From Schlesneria sp. (GTDB lineage: Bacteria; Planctomycetota; Planctomycetia; Planctomycetales; Planctomycetaceae), in contig JAQGHU010000002.1 in the NCBI GenBank assembly GCA_028291515.1, forward strand, positions 23,058-87,057: a stretch of 64,000 nucleotides of DNA. Direction: 5' to 3'. Shown one piece after another: positions 35,923 through 45,747 of this stretch (position 1 is the first letter of the stretch; each line of letters begins with the position of its first letter). The position numbers and the translations under genes were made by a program. The notes below the pieces were generated by a model, which worked only from the letters and a program-made list of their open reading frames with translations, was not told the DNA's origin and made no database searches.

Positions 35923-36378
35923 CTAACCCTTCGTGCCGACGTTGATGACTTGATAGCCCGAATCGGGATCGTTGCCGAAGGCTTCAATCCGGCCGCGAAT
36001 CTGGCAGACGTGCTGACAGAGCGAACCTGCGAAAGTCGGCATCACGTTGGAGGGGAATTGGAATGTTCCCTCAAACGACTTGGTTTCACTGGGAGCCAGC
36101 ACGAATGCCGGCGAGATCTGAATGGTCTGCTGGACGGTCGTCTTCGAACGGTTGATCTCTTCCTTGGACGAGTCATCTTTAAAGGAGACTCGTTCTTCGG
36201 CCCAGACATCGACATAGACACCCTTCGACTTCAACTCGGCCCCAGTCGACGTGGCGGTGATCTTCACGCTGACGGTGTCGCCGGGAAAAACGCAGGCCTG
36301 CTGCAGTTGAATTGTTACCTTGGCCGCGCCGCCCGTGACCGCATTGACCATACTCTTGACTTTGTCGAAAAAGCCCAT
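35923..36378 (-). CDS. Spo0M-like (arrestin-fold) protein
   Basis: A 151-residue protein beginning MGFFDKVKSMV and then AAKVTIQLQQACVFPGDTVSVKITATS, the pattern of the Spo0M / sporulation-control family (arrestin-like fold). In Bacillus Spo0M affects sporulation and morphology; in planctomycetes the role is unknown. The ATG at 36378 has GAAGG eight bases upstream; a longer frame to 36600 is not supported. It is shorter than Bacillus Spo0M (about 258), which suggests a single arrestin lobe. It is divergent from the small membrane protein at 36517. The IR element begins right after its stop. Confidence 0.75.
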   Translation of the reverse strand: MGFFDKVKSMVNAVTGGAAKVTIQLQQACVFPGDTVSVKITATSTGAELKSKGVYVDVWAEERVSFKDDSSKEEINRSKTTVQQTIQISPAFVLAPSETKSFEGTFQFPSNVMPTFAGSLCQHVCQIRGRIEAFGNDPDSGYQVINVGTKG

Positions 36379-36516
36379 GATCCGCCCTTCAGAAGAGGTG
36401 AGTGACCCGAATGCAGTGTAAACTCTCCAATTCTGAGACTTAAATTGCAAGCTGCCTCGGTGCAGAGATCTCGCAAGGCAGTTGCGGACGTTTCTATTCC
36501 CTGCTCTGGAGAACGA

Positions 36517-36693
36517 ATGAAAGCCTATCTCCTGACCACCAGTACGATCTTCGGATTGATCACCGGCGCTCATGTTCTGCGGCTGTACTATGAGCCGCAT
36601 GTCGCGACTGAGATCGCATTCATTCTGCTGACGCTGCTCACCGCGGGACTATGCCTGTGGGGGATCCGGCTATTGCTGCGTCCGTCAAAATGA
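36517..36693 (+). CDS. Small membrane protein, two helices
   Basis: A 58-residue protein with predicted membrane helices at about 5-22 and 31-53 and a positively charged end (LLLRPSK). The start ATG at 36517 has CTGGAG six bases upstream. It has no recognisable family. It is convergent with the TPR/FG-GAP gene (26-base gap) and divergent from the Spo0M-like gene. Confidence 0.7.
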   Translation: MKAYLLTTSTIFGLITGAHVLRLYYEPHVATEIAFILLTLLTAGLCLWGIRLLLRPSK

Positions 36694-36719
36694 CTGCCAT
36701 GCCGATTGTGGATTGCGCA

Positions 36720-39700
36720 CTATTTTGAGAGTCGGCGCGCTAACTTTTCTCCTTCGATCAGCAGCCATTCGGCATCGCAGGTCAGATCTTTCAGAGTTAT
36801 CGATTCACCCCCGAGCCAGGTGATTGTCATCGCATCGATCGTGGAACTGGCCCCCATTCCGAAATGCAGTTTGCGCTCATTACTTGCCTGGTATCCGTCG
36901 CCAGCGGTGAGTTGTTGGGTCCAGGCTCGATTGCCTGATTTCAGTGTCACGCTGGTTCCGATGGCGTCGCGATTCGACTTAGTGCCGACGACACGGAGCG
37001 TAAAGAAATGTCCATGGCTCGTCGTGCGATTCGTTACCAGCCCGGCGGGGGCCATCATGTTCGAGACGGCAAAATCATCGAGCCCGTCGCGGTTCCAATC
37101 GAGTCTCGCGAGACCTCTCCCCAAGTATTTCGCCGAGAAGTAGTCTCCCAGTTGCGTGGGGGGGACTTCACTGAATTTCCCTCGGCCAAGGTTTCGAAAA
37201 TATTGGGGCGGCATCTGATAGGCCTGATGCAGATGCGACAGATCGAAGACGTGGCCATTGGTGATGACCAGGTCGGGCCAACCATCGAGTTCTCCGTCGA
37301 GGAATTGTGTCCCGAACCCAAGCGTTTTCCAGGTCGGTGCGTTCAGACCGCTCGAAACGATGGCATCAGTAAAGGCACCTCCCGCGGCTTCCTGAACGAA
37401 CAGCGACTTCGCTTGATCCGCGTACGTCGTTGAGAACAGATCCAGGCGACCATCGCCATTGGCGTCACCGGCAGCGACTCCCATCCACGCCGCTGATAAT
37501 CCATCGTGGCTGAGGGCGAGTCCAGAGACCAAGGCTTCTTCTGTGAACTGAGGGGATGCCCCGGCCTGCTCCGCCTGGTTGACGAAATAGAAGTTGGGGA
37601 CCGAATCGTTGGCGACAAACAAATTGAGGCGACCAGTCCCCGAGAAATCGGCGGCCACAATTCCCAGGCCTTTACCATTCGGAACATCGATCCCCGACGA
37701 CTCAGTGACATCTTGAAAGCGCCCGTCGCCCAAGTTGAGATAGAGCTGATCGGGCTCGGCATGGAACCCACCCGGTCCACAAGTACGAGCTTCCTCGCCG
37801 CGAATGCAGAGTGTTCGCGGTGCCTGCGCGATGCTAAGGTAGTTCACATCGTACAGATCCGGCCAACCATCGCCGTTGATGTCGGCCAGTAAGCAGCTAT
37901 TCGTCCATCGTTCCGCGGTGATGCCGGCTGCATCCGTGACATCGACAAAGGTTCCGTCCCCCTGGTTTTGATACAGTCGATTGCGTCCGATGTTGGCCAC
38001 GTAGAGGTCTGGAAATCCATCGTTGTTGAAATCGCCAACCGTACAACCCTGACTGAAACTGCGATCACCGAGACCTGAGGGCTCGATGACATCGCCGAAT
38101 GACTGTCCGAGGCGATTGCGGAACAGCACATCAGGCGGTCGGCTGGCGGATGGGCCGAGTTCCCAAGGCCCGGCTTGCGTGAAGTAGATGTCGGGCCAGC
38201 CATCGAGATCGAAGTCGAGCACCGCCACGCCGCCCCCCATTGATTCCAGCATACGCGTCGTTTCGGCCTGTGGTTCGTGGCCATTGTCGTAGCGAAAGTT
38301 CACGCCGACGCTAGCGGCGACATCTTCAAACTGGACGCTAGATGGCTCGACCTGATCGCCGACCATGGGGAGTCGCGGAGCAGGTGATAGTGACAAGCCG
38401 TGCCGAGCGACATCGGTGTGCGGTTGGCCGGCCGACTTTTCCCACGAAGGCAACGGCTGGTCGGAAAGAACGAGAACATGGCCTAACTGGAAATCGACAA
38501 GTGTTCGGGGCATCTCGGGCTGCAACCGAGTCTGTAGTCGTCGAGCGGTCGCCTGCGCCACTTCGCTGGCGGGGTCCCCCAGACTGTGACCATAAGCCCA
38601 GCCCCAGGCTTCCCAGATTCGGCCCAGAGACTCGTTCAATTGAGCAGCCTCGGCCATCAATTGGATGCTTTGAGGATTCTCATAAATCCGATCCACCAGA
38701 TACGCCAGTTGCTCCAGCAATGCGGCTCGCTGGAAGCACGGCTGAGAATCGCCTGGGCGTCCGATCTCGCGCAGCAGTTGGCCAAGTTGATAACAGGCAA
38801 TGCGATGATTCGGGTCCAGTCGCAATGCCTCCCAGAAACAGCGCGCGGCAACATGCGGCTCGGCATGCGCGCGAGCCCAGTGACCTCGGACAACCCAGAT
38901 CTCTGGATGCCAGATTTCCTGAGGCAGCTTCGCATGCCATTCCAGAAAATCGGGGGCAGCTCCACGCTGTTGTAGGAGGGATCCCCAGCGGGCCTGCGCT
39001 TCTTGCGAATCCGAATCGACAGCAATAATTTGTCGCAACAATGGTTCGGCTGTATCAAAGTCCTGACCACTGAGGGCTTCTCGAGCTTGCCCTAGCAGCG
39101 GCAGCGGATCGTCGGGTTGTGCCGAACGACAACGTTTGACGAACTCCGCATCATTCACCACGGGTTCGCCCGCCGCCAGCATGACGAGGTGGTCTGGCGT
39201 GAATCGACCCGACTTTAGCGCCGCAAATAATAGTGCCGAGGCCTCAAACGCGCGGCCTTCGATCCCCAGCAAGTAGGCCAACTGATTCGAGGCCGCCATA
39301 TCGGACGATTCAGACTCGACAAGTCGTCGCAGGAATCGTTCGGCCGCTTGAGCGTGACCAAGTCGCTGAGCGATCTCGGCCGCGGTGCGAACGCAGGGTA
39401 GACCAGCCGGATTGGACTGGTTGGCTGGGGCCTGCAAGTAGTGCAGCGCCTTTGCATCCTGATGTTGGGCGACGGCGGCTCGTGCGGCGATGATCGCAGC
39501 GCTGCAATTGTGTGGATCTCGACCAAGAACTTGGGTCGCCAGTACTTCGGCATCGGCAAATCGGCGCTGAGTCAATCGCAGTTGCGATTCCTCCAGCAGT
39601 GATCTGTTTGACCGAGCAGAAGCACTGATGAACCAGATGCAAGTCGCCAGCACTATCAGGCCCGTCGACGCGAGAACGATCCGTCTGAGCAGCGTGCGAT

Positions 39701-39731
39701 GTGCCAAGCCCGCCCCCATCGGCTGCGTCAT
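36720..39731 (-). CDS. TPR / FG-GAP (VCBS) / ASPIC-UnbV protein
   Basis: A 1003-residue membrane-anchored protein. Helix 16-38 is the anchor. About 45-400 are TPR-like helical pairs (EAQARWGSLLQQRG, AARCFWEALRLDPNH). About 430-900 hold FG-GAP/VCBS propeller repeats with the calcium loop form DxDxDGxxD (LDFDLDGWPDIYF, GDFNNDGFPDLYV, DINGDGWPDLYDV, GDANGDGRLDLFS, LDWNRDGLDDFAV). The ASPIC/UnbV domain (GTSVTLKSGNRAWTQQLTAG) ends it. This combination is frequent in planctomycetes; the propeller probably binds something outside the membrane. Its ATG overlaps the stop of the lipoprotein by the sequence ATGA, so they are translationally coupled. Confidence 0.93.
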   Translation of the reverse strand: MTQPMGAGLAHRTLLRRIVLASTGLIVLATCIWFISASARSNRSLLEESQLRLTQRRFADAEVLATQVLGRDPHNCSAAIIAARAAVAQHQDAKALHYLQAPANQSNPAGLPCVRTAAEIAQRLGHAQAAERFLRRLVESESSDMAASNQLAYLLGIEGRAFEASALLFAALKSGRFTPDHLVMLAAGEPVVNDAEFVKRCRSAQPDDPLPLLGQAREALSGQDFDTAEPLLRQIIAVDSDSQEAQARWGSLLQQRGAAPDFLEWHAKLPQEIWHPEIWVVRGHWARAHAEPHVAARCFWEALRLDPNHRIACYQLGQLLREIGRPGDSQPCFQRAALLEQLAYLVDRIYENPQSIQLMAEAAQLNESLGRIWEAWGWAYGHSLGDPASEVAQATARRLQTRLQPEMPRTLVDFQLGHVLVLSDQPLPSWEKSAGQPHTDVARHGLSLSPAPRLPMVGDQVEPSSVQFEDVAASVGVNFRYDNGHEPQAETTRMLESMGGGVAVLDFDLDGWPDIYFTQAGPWELGPSASRPPDVLFRNRLGQSFGDVIEPSGLGDRSFSQGCTVGDFNNDGFPDLYVANIGRNRLYQNQGDGTFVDVTDAAGITAERWTNSCLLADINGDGWPDLYDVNYLSIAQAPRTLCIRGEEARTCGPGGFHAEPDQLYLNLGDGRFQDVTESSGIDVPNGKGLGIVAADFSGTGRLNLFVANDSVPNFYFVNQAEQAGASPQFTEEALVSGLALSHDGLSAAWMGVAAGDANGDGRLDLFSTTYADQAKSLFVQEAAGGAFTDAIVSSGLNAPTWKTLGFGTQFLDGELDGWPDLVITNGHVFDLSHLHQAYQMPPQYFRNLGRGKFSEVPPTQLGDYFSAKYLGRGLARLDWNRDGLDDFAVSNMMAPAGLVTNRTTSHGHFFTLRVVGTKSNRDAIGTSVTLKSGNRAWTQQLTAGDGYQASNERKLHFGMGASSTIDAMTITWLGGESITLKDLTCDAEWLLIEGEKLARRLSK

Positions 39732-40138
39732 TGGGTCGAGGTCAAGGTGAAGTCGGTACTGCCAGATGCTTCAGTCAGATCCTTCTCCAAGCGTGACGCC
39801 GAATTGTATTTGTCGGGGATCATCTCGTTCGTGATGCTGATCATCGGACTATCCTTCGACCCCGGATAAGCCGGTTCGGTGCGGATCAGTTTTGGATAGT
39901 TGATGCGGACGACTTTGACGCCGGGCTCAACTCGCGTCTCGTAGTTGCCATCCATGATACTGGCGCTGACCGAGCCACCCTTACCGTCCTTGGGTTCAAA
40001 CGAGATCGACCCTCCCTCGACTGGCTTTCCATCAAGCGTGATTTTGCCTTTGACCGTCACTGTCGCGCGACCAGTTGTCGATCCGCCACAGCCAATCATT
40101 GAGACCACGAGAGCAACGACAAGAATTCGTGAGATCAT
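39728..40138 (-). CDS. Lipoprotein with carboxypeptidase-regulatory-like domain
   Basis: A 136-residue lipoprotein. Signal MISRILVVALVVSMIGC has a lipobox MIGC. The mature part begins GGSTTGRATVTVKG and shows the TTR-like beta fold of carboxypeptidase-regulatory domains (VKGKITLDGKPVEGGSISFEP). It is found next to DUF1559 proteins in planctomycetes. The ATG at 40138 was chosen for the lipobox; the open frame starts at 40198. Its TGA overlaps the ATG of the TPR/FG-GAP gene. The function is unknown. Confidence 0.88.
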   Translation of the reverse strand: MISRILVVALVVSMIGCGGSTTGRATVTVKGKITLDGKPVEGGSISFEPKDGKGGSVSASIMDGNYETRVEPGVKVVRINYPKLIRTEPAYPGSKDSPMISITNEMIPDKYNSASRLEKDLTEASGSTDFTLTSTQ

Positions 40139-40264
40139 GGATGCGGACTCTTCAAGTGATGAGCAAAGAGGTGATCCTGAACACTCGCCAGGAATCAAAA
40201 CGACGCAAGCCCCAGGATCATCAGACGACGATCCTGAGGTTGCGATTGAACGACTATGAGACGT

Positions 40265-41230
40265 TTAGAAATCGCCGAGAACTTCGCTGCCGCGTGTCGT
40301 GCTGACTCCGCGCCAGATGTTCGTGTCGATGTTGTTGGAGACGAACCGGACGGATCCGTCGCACATGCAAACGGTCACCCCACCCACGTGTTTGCTGCGT
40401 GAGTTGAAGACCTCTTGCTGAAAGGCGACCTGCGTGCAACCCGGTATCCCGTTCAAGGATGTTGTGGGGGGACAAACTTCGGAGAGCTCAAACGTTCCCG
40501 TGTTCGGTGTATTCCGGCCCATCACACATCCGGCGCGGCCCACAACGTCGGCAATGTTCCCGTCAAAGCCAGTCCCATTCGGGGCAATCACTTCCATGAA
40601 GAGGGCGGTATTGCTGGTTCCATCATTGATGTCAGCAATTTTCACCCGAACTCCATTGCCGAACGGGGCACCCCAAAAAGTGTCGGTCGGAGCGGCGCTA
40701 AGCGACTGTGCCGTGAAATTCGTATTTCCGTAATTGGGCATATAGTTCGTTCGCAAACGAGCCCAGCCCCCTGTGAATTCGTTTTCTTTGATTCCGTCTG
40801 ATGGACAACCATGGAGCGCAATCTTGGTCGTCTTGGCTCGCCAGTTTCCGTCCCAGGGAGCAGCGGCGTTATAGCCATGATCACATCCAACCGGCTCTGT
40901 CGAATTGATGGCGTTAAACATGGGGCCTTGGTCGACATACGGCATCAATGCGACGTACCAGTTGGTCTCGTGATACCAGCTACTCCCGCAGCCACGGTTC
41001 GGTTGGGCCGCGCTGACGAGTTTTCCCAACGGAAGTAAATTGAACGTATCGTGATACGTGTGCGTGGCAATCCCGAGTTGCTTCAGGTTGTTCTTGCACT
41101 GCGTTCGCCGGGCCGCTTCACGCGCTTGTTGTACTGCGGGCAGCAACAACGCGATCAAGACTGCGATGATCGCGATCACGACCAGCAATTCGATGAGCGT
41201 AAACGCTTTTCTTCGCCACTGACTGTGCAT
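40265..41230 (-). CDS. DUF1559 protein with prepilin-type N-terminus
   Basis: A 321-residue protein of the planctomycete DUF1559 family, many copies per genome. The type III leader (RRKAFTLIELLVVIAIIAVLIALLLPAVQQAREAARR is the pilin-like stretch at residues 6-42) should be cut by a prepilin peptidase before FTLIEL, leaving a hydrophobic helix for assembly in a type II-like or pilus system. The C-terminal DUF1559 body ends with the family-typical CDGSVRFVSNNID. The ATG at 41230 has GGAGG seven bases upstream; the frame runs to 41464 without support. It heads the operon with the lipoprotein and TPR/FG-GAP genes. Confidence 0.94.
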   Translation of the reverse strand: MHSQWRRKAFTLIELLVVIAIIAVLIALLLPAVQQAREAARRTQCKNNLKQLGIATHTYHDTFNLLPLGKLVSAAQPNRGCGSSWYHETNWYVALMPYVDQGPMFNAINSTEPVGCDHGYNAAAPWDGNWRAKTTKIALHGCPSDGIKENEFTGGWARLRTNYMPNYGNTNFTAQSLSAAPTDTFWGAPFGNGVRVKIADINDGTSNTALFMEVIAPNGTGFDGNIADVVGRAGCVMGRNTPNTGTFELSEVCPPTTSLNGIPGCTQVAFQQEVFNSRSKHVGGVTVCMCDGSVRFVSNNIDTNIWRGVSTTRGSEVLGDF

Positions 41231-41497
41231 GGTGGACCTCCAGGAAACGAGATAACAGACAAGAAATGAGTAGAGACAGAATTGCTCAAACCTTAGTCTA
41301 TGCTTCCTGAAATATAACAGCAATGACATTTCTGGGATAATAAATTGCCACGTTTTGCGCCGAAATAAATCAGACATTTTCGGGTGAAATGCCTGTAGAT
41401 TAAGTATTCGCAAGCTGTTGTGGAGTTGCGGTGGTTGCCGCTGAAAATGGTTTTGCGCGTCCAATTCGCTCTCTTGAAGACCTGCGAGTTGTCGTTT

Positions 41498-41860
41498 TCA
41501 GCGACCGACGTAAACGCCGAATCCGGGGCTACTGTAGCCGAAGCCAACACCGCGCAGGCCACCCATGATCCCGTAGGAATAAGGGGGAGCATAGACTGGT
41601 GGCGGTGGCGGAATGACGACAGGAGGCCCCATCGGAACAGGTGGCGGGACTGGAATCGGTGGGGCGGCGTAGACAGGCGCATACATGTATGGCGGCGGGG
41701 CGACAACCACAGGTGGCGGGGCGAACACCGCGACGCCGAAGCCCGGACCGCGATAACCGTGATGATGGGGATGTCCCCACCCATGGTTGGCGGATGCGGA
41801 TGGCAAGGCGACTGCAAGAACGCCACCGAAAACAATCGCAGCCAATGCTCGTAACAACAT
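41498..41860 (-). CDS. Small secreted Pro/Gly/Tyr-rich protein
   Basis: A 120-residue exported protein: signal MLLRALAAIVFGGVLAVALP to SASA, then a low-complexity stretch rich in His, Pro, Gly and Tyr (NHGWGHPHHHGYRGPGFG, then VVVAPPPYMYAPVYAAPP). Such proteins are common in planctomycetes and are probably cell-surface or envelope components; the HHH run could bind metal. It has no family match I recognise. It is divergent from the operon at 41230 by direction on the same strand (upstream), with 267 bases between, so it is probably its own unit. Confidence 0.65.
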   Translation of the reverse strand: MLLRALAAIVFGGVLAVALPSASANHGWGHPHHHGYRGPGFGVAVFAPPPVVVAPPPYMYAPVYAAPPIPVPPPVPMGPPVVIPPPPPVYAPPYSYGIMGGLRGVGFGYSSPGFGVYVGR

Positions 41861-42480
41861 GAAATCCGTCCCTTGATCTAAATTTGCGATTCAATAACCG
41901 TTGCCCCATCCCGAAGCGACGATCTGTGAAAGCAGTCCACGTACCAAACCCGAGGAAATCGCATTTTCGGATTTCTCTACGGGTTCGAGAGGTCGTTAGT
42001 TCACCGAAAAGTCGCCGGCCTGGCGGCAGTTACAACTCACTCCGCATTCGCACTTCGTTGGCACGGCAAGACGTTGCGGCGAGATTCTGTGTCCGATTGA
42101 CGACGCTTCGATGACAGGATCCGTGGTCCGTAGTGGCAAACGGCAACCGGTCAGTGATTGATCGAGTGCAATGACTGATGCAACTATTTCCTCAACCCTT
42201 GTAAGAATTGCAGGGGAGACCTGACCCTTTAGCGGCGGGAGCAGGAGCGACGCTTCCTTACATTTTGGGCGAGTAAAAAATTTGTTGATCCAGTTTGATG
42301 CTGTTACGTTGAGATTCAAAATACCCTTCATGGATGCACCAGGCCGACCCGCGTGACGCGTGGATGAAGACTGTCGTTCGACAGCCGATGAGCTGAATTC
42401 CCGAGTTCGAGCGATCGCTTGCAACTCGATTGCGTTCTGACCGCTGCATGTTCCACTTGCACAAAGGAAGGGCTCGCATC
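41861..42480. other. Gene-poor spacer
   Basis: About 620 bases upstream of two divergent genes. The minus-strand frame 41996-42424 has no recognisable protein features. I see no strong hairpin or tRNA; promoters for both flanking genes should lie here. Confidence 0.5.
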
Positions 42481-43515
42481 ATGTCTCAACTCGCATCCCC
42501 TGAATTGCTCAAGCAGCCGAGTCGATCAGGCTCGGCCAGCATCGCCGAGTTTGAAGATGATTCTCCGTTTGGTTTGCAAGGTCTGATGCGCGAAAGCATC
42601 AGCATCTTAAAGCCGGACTGCGTGACTCGGCTGGCCATTACTCTGGCGCTGCGCGGCACCCGTCGTCAGATTCGCGACATGAGCTTTGTGAACCGGGTGT
42701 TGTCCTATGACCCAAGCTGGCTGGACGAATATCAGGTGGTGCATCTGATTGAGCGATCGCTGTGGATTCAGGGGCACAGTGATCTGGTGATGACGCTGAC
42801 TCGAAACCCGACGCAGATTCCAGACAATCCGCCGCCGAAAATCATGCAGGCGTTGGCTCGCGCGAACGCGTTGCATCCTACTTCGACGGTCTGGTACGGC
42901 GTTCCCGTGTTTGGTGACGACAAAAACGCCGACGGCTTGCCGATCCCCGTGACCGCCAACCAGGTTCGCGCCGAAGCAGATCGACGAATCCGTGCCGCTC
43001 AACAGCATGCGCTGTGGTGGGGTTGGGCGTATCGTGGCCTGATGAGCGCAGTGCGATTTCCCGGTCGCTGCTGGCAGTTTGCGAAGCTCGCGGCTGGAAT
43101 GGTTTGGGGTGCGGCCCGCGGTGTTGCGGCGTATTGCCAACGAGCCCGCGATGATGCTCGCCGACGTGCCCGCGCTGAGATTCAGGCTCAACTCGAATAC
43201 TACCGATCGGGGTGTTCGCAAACTTTGATCCCGGCACATACCACGTGGCTGGGGCAAGGCCTCGATACCGGAGCGATGATGCTGGAATACCAGGCGGCGT
43301 TGGCGGCCTATCTGGCTCCGCTCGTCGGTGCCAGCACGGCGCCGCTGCTCGTGGCGAAGTTCGCACCGTTGCTCTTTATTCCGCTCACGATCGTGTCGAC
43401 AGATCCCTTCCTGTTTGTGGAACTCCCCGATGAGCCCGGAAAACTGCGACACTTGGGGCACTGGTATTGGCAAGATCAACCAAAGGGCCGACAGAAGCTG
43501 CACCTGCATGTGTAG
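42481..43515 (+). CDS. Conserved hypothetical protein
   Basis: A 344-residue protein I do not recognise. It starts MSQLASPELLKQPSRSG and has charged helical stretches (about 55-115 and 175-260, many Arg), then a hydrophobic region (about 285-325: AALAAYLAPLVGA and LLFIPLTIVSTDPFLFVEL) that could be a membrane-active or buried segment. The ATG at 42481 is preceded by AAGG at a long distance; the frame starts at 42430. It is convergent with the thioesterase gene. It could be an ORFan or a planctomycete-specific protein. Confidence 0.6.
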   Translation: MSQLASPELLKQPSRSGSASIAEFEDDSPFGLQGLMRESISILKPDCVTRLAITLALRGTRRQIRDMSFVNRVLSYDPSWLDEYQVVHLIERSLWIQGHSDLVMTLTRNPTQIPDNPPPKIMQALARANALHPTSTVWYGVPVFGDDKNADGLPIPVTANQVRAEADRRIRAAQQHALWWGWAYRGLMSAVRFPGRCWQFAKLAAGMVWGAARGVAAYCQRARDDARRRARAEIQAQLEYYRSGCSQTLIPAHTTWLGQGLDTGAMMLEYQAALAAYLAPLVGASTAPLLVAKFAPLLFIPLTIVSTDPFLFVELPDEPGKLRHLGHWYWQDQPKGRQKLHLHV

Positions 43516-43583
43516 GGGCTCAGCCCGAGATGCTTGGTGGTCCCGACTCTAAACCTTGCGCGAACAGAATCGCGCAGGACTAT

Positions 43584-43970
43584 TTAGTCAGCGTAGATCG
43601 ATTCGGGCAACCGAGCCACTTTGCCGTCGCGACCGACGCAGGCCAGGGTGCTGGTTGCTGACGCGAGCAATTGTTCGCCGCGCATCAATCGATAGCTGTG
43701 ATCGATCTTCACGGCCGAAACGTTTTCGACTCGCGTGATCAGCGTCAGCACATCGTCATATCGAGCGGGGGCGTGATAGCTGCATTGCAACCGGACGACA
43801 ACCAGGAACAGGCCCGCTTCTTCGATCTCGCGGTAGTTGCCACCTTGAGCGCGAAGGAGTTCTGTCCGTCCCTGTTCGTAGTAGTTGAAGAACTGCGAAT
43901 GGTGCAGGCAGCCCATCGCATCGGTTTCGCAATATCGGACACGGATCTGGAGAGAATGTTCTTGCAACAT
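43584..43970 (-). CDS. YbgC/FadM-type acyl-CoA thioesterase
   Basis: A 128-residue hot-dog-fold 4HBT thioesterase. The signature RYCETDAMGCLHHSQFFNYYEQGRTE (residues 12-37) aligns with the YbgC motif; D17 is the catalytic aspartate position. These enzymes hydrolyse short-chain or long-chain acyl-CoA, and E. coli YbgC is linked to the Tol-Pal system. Here it lies 33 bases after purF on the same strand, so a shared transcript is likely, without a functional reason that I can see. A different frame begins with an earlier ATG, but the family fits only this one. Confidence 0.9.
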   Translation of the reverse strand: MLQEHSLQIRVRYCETDAMGCLHHSQFFNYYEQGRTELLRAQGGNYREIEEAGLFLVVVRLQCSYHAPARYDDVLTLITRVENVSAVKIDHSYRLMRGEQLLASATSTLACVGRDGKVARLPESIYAD

Positions 43971-44003
43971 TTTCGTTCATCGCAGGAAAAGAGACACAGA
44001 CCG

Positions 44004-45563
44004 CTACTGGTCGTAAGCCCGACCGCCGCTCGGCGTTGACGAGCAGCCGACCTGCAGTTGGTAAAGCTGCTTGCCGGCTTCTGTCGGATAGCTGGCGTTC
44101 AGGCAGGCCTGGCAGAGCTTGTCGCCCGGCAGCCCGACGCTGCGTGCGATTGAGTCGAATGACAAAAACCGCAAACTATCGGCGCGGATCACATCGGCCA
44201 TTCGATTTTCGATTTCGCGCGTCAAAGGTTCGCCCGGCGACAGGAAGCGTGGTGCAAACAGTTGCGCAATCGTCGACATGTCAATTCCGTAGAAACACGG
44301 GGCCAGGATCGGCGGGCAGGCGACTCGCACATGTACTTCTTTCGCTTTACCCCGGTCTTTCAGTTGCGAAATCAAGACCTTCATCGTTGTGGAACGCACA
44401 ATGGTGTCTTCTACCAGGATGACTCGCTTGCCCTCTAGAACTTCTGGCAACGGCGTGTACTTCATCCGGGCTTTGTCTTCGCGATTGCCCCCTTCGATGA
44501 ACGTGCGTCCCATGTAACGGTTGCGCATCAGCCCTTCGACGGACGGAATCTTCAGCGTATAGGCCATGCTGTCCGCAGCCGCCTTCGCGGTGTCGGGCAC
44601 GGGAACGACAATCGTGTCTTCGTCCAGTTCCAATGTTTCTTGTCGTGCCAGCTCTTCGCCAAGACGCTTTCGCGTCAGGTACACGCTGCGTTCGTCCAAC
44701 GTGCTGGCGACGTTTGCGAAGTAGATCCATTCGAAGAAGCAATGCGCCTTCTGTGGACTGCGAGCAAACTGACGAACTTCGAGCTTGCCATTCTGGATCA
44801 GCACCGCGTGCCCAGGCGGCACGTTCTTAATGTCCTCCTGTCTGAAGCCAAGATTGGCTAACGCCACGCTCTCGCTGGCGGCGGCGAACAGATTGCCGTC
44901 AACGGCGTAGCACAGCGGCCGAATTCCAAGCGGATCACGAGCGACCGCCATTTCACCGAGGGCATTCAGGAAGACGATATTCCAGGCACCGTCGAGCTGT
45001 TCGCTTAGCTGTGACAGCATTTCCACCAGAGACGGTGTTCGATCACCCGATAGCTGCTGGCAAATCAAATGCATCAGCACTTCGGTGTCGGTGTCACGAG
45101 CCAGATGAAAATTACGCTCGGACAGAATCTCTTGTTTCAACTGCTGGTAGTTTGCCAGTTGGCCGTTGAAACCAAACGAAAACCACTTGTGCTTTTCGAT
45201 GTGATGCCGCTCAAAGGGTTGAGCATTTCCCTTATCGTCGGCTCCACAGGTGGCATAGCGCACATGGCCGATCGCGGCAATCCCCGCGTACTTGTCCATC
45301 AGAGCGACTGCTTCGTTCTGATGATTCAGGTGGAACACTTCCGTGACGGTGCCGACATCTTTGTAGGTGTCGATCAGTTGCGGTTGTTCCGGTCGGTATG
45401 TTGTCATCCCGGCGGCCAATTGACCTCGATTCTGGATTTCCAGAAGCAATCGAGGAATATGCCGGGAAACCTGCGACGGGTCACCTTTGGGTGCAAGCCG
45501 ATGTGGTTCGCCCGGCAAATGGTAAATCGCCGCAATACCACATTCGTGAAACAGATCGGCCAA
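44004..45563 (-). CDS. purF: Amidophosphoribosyltransferase
   Basis: PurF makes phosphoribosylamine from PRPP and glutamine, the first step of purine synthesis. Starting at the TTG at 45563 (AGAGGA seven bases before) gives [16 protein letters not shown], with the nucleophile Cys at residue 8 behind a seven-residue propeptide, the B. subtilis-like arrangement; the frame extends to 45650 but has no good start. The N-terminal Ntn glutaminase domain is followed by the phosphoribosyltransferase with PRPP loop [13 protein letters not shown]. Cysteines in [18 protein letters not shown] and LCQACLN match the four-cysteine pattern of the [4Fe-4S] form. 519 residues. It is followed by the thioesterase gene. 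Confidence 0.92.
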   Translation of the reverse strand: MADLFHECGIAAIYHLPGEPHRLAPKGDPSQVSRHIPRLLLEIQNRGQLAAGMTTYRPEQPQLIDTYKDVGTVTEVFHLNHQNEAVALMDKYAGIAAIGHVRYATCGADDKGNAQPFERHHIEKHKWFSFGFNGQLANYQQLKQEILSERNFHLARDTDTEVLMHLICQQLSGDRTPSLVEMLSQLSEQLDGAWNIVFLNALGEMAVARDPLGIRPLCYAVDGNLFAAASESVALANLGFRQEDIKNVPPGHAVLIQNGKLEVRQFARSPQKAHCFFEWIYFANVASTLDERSVYLTRKRLGEELARQETLELDEDTIVVPVPDTAKAAADSMAYTLKIPSVEGLMRNRYMGRTFIEGGNREDKARMKYTPLPEVLEGKRVILVEDTIVRSTTMKVLISQLKDRGKAKEVHVRVACPPILAPCFYGIDMSTIAQLFAPRFLSPGEPLTREIENRMADVIRADSLRFLSFDSIARSVGLPGDKLCQACLNASYPTEAGKQLYQLQVGCSSTPSGGRAYDQ

Positions 45564-45747
45564 GGAAGCATCCTCTGGTCGGGCAGGGGGGAAACGGCAT
45601 AGACGCCGCGAGCGCAATGATACTCCGAACGGGGGTCGCCACCAACCCACTTACTCACTTCGGGGTAGCATCACTGCGCAACGGTTTATATCTTCCGCAG
45701 GCTGAGCATCGACAAACGTTGAAAACGCATCACAATTTGCAGTCGTT

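Noticed and set aside
41996..42424. 142-codon minus-strand frame in the gene-poor spacer
   Set aside because: No domain, no good ribosome-binding site and uneven composition; left as spacer.
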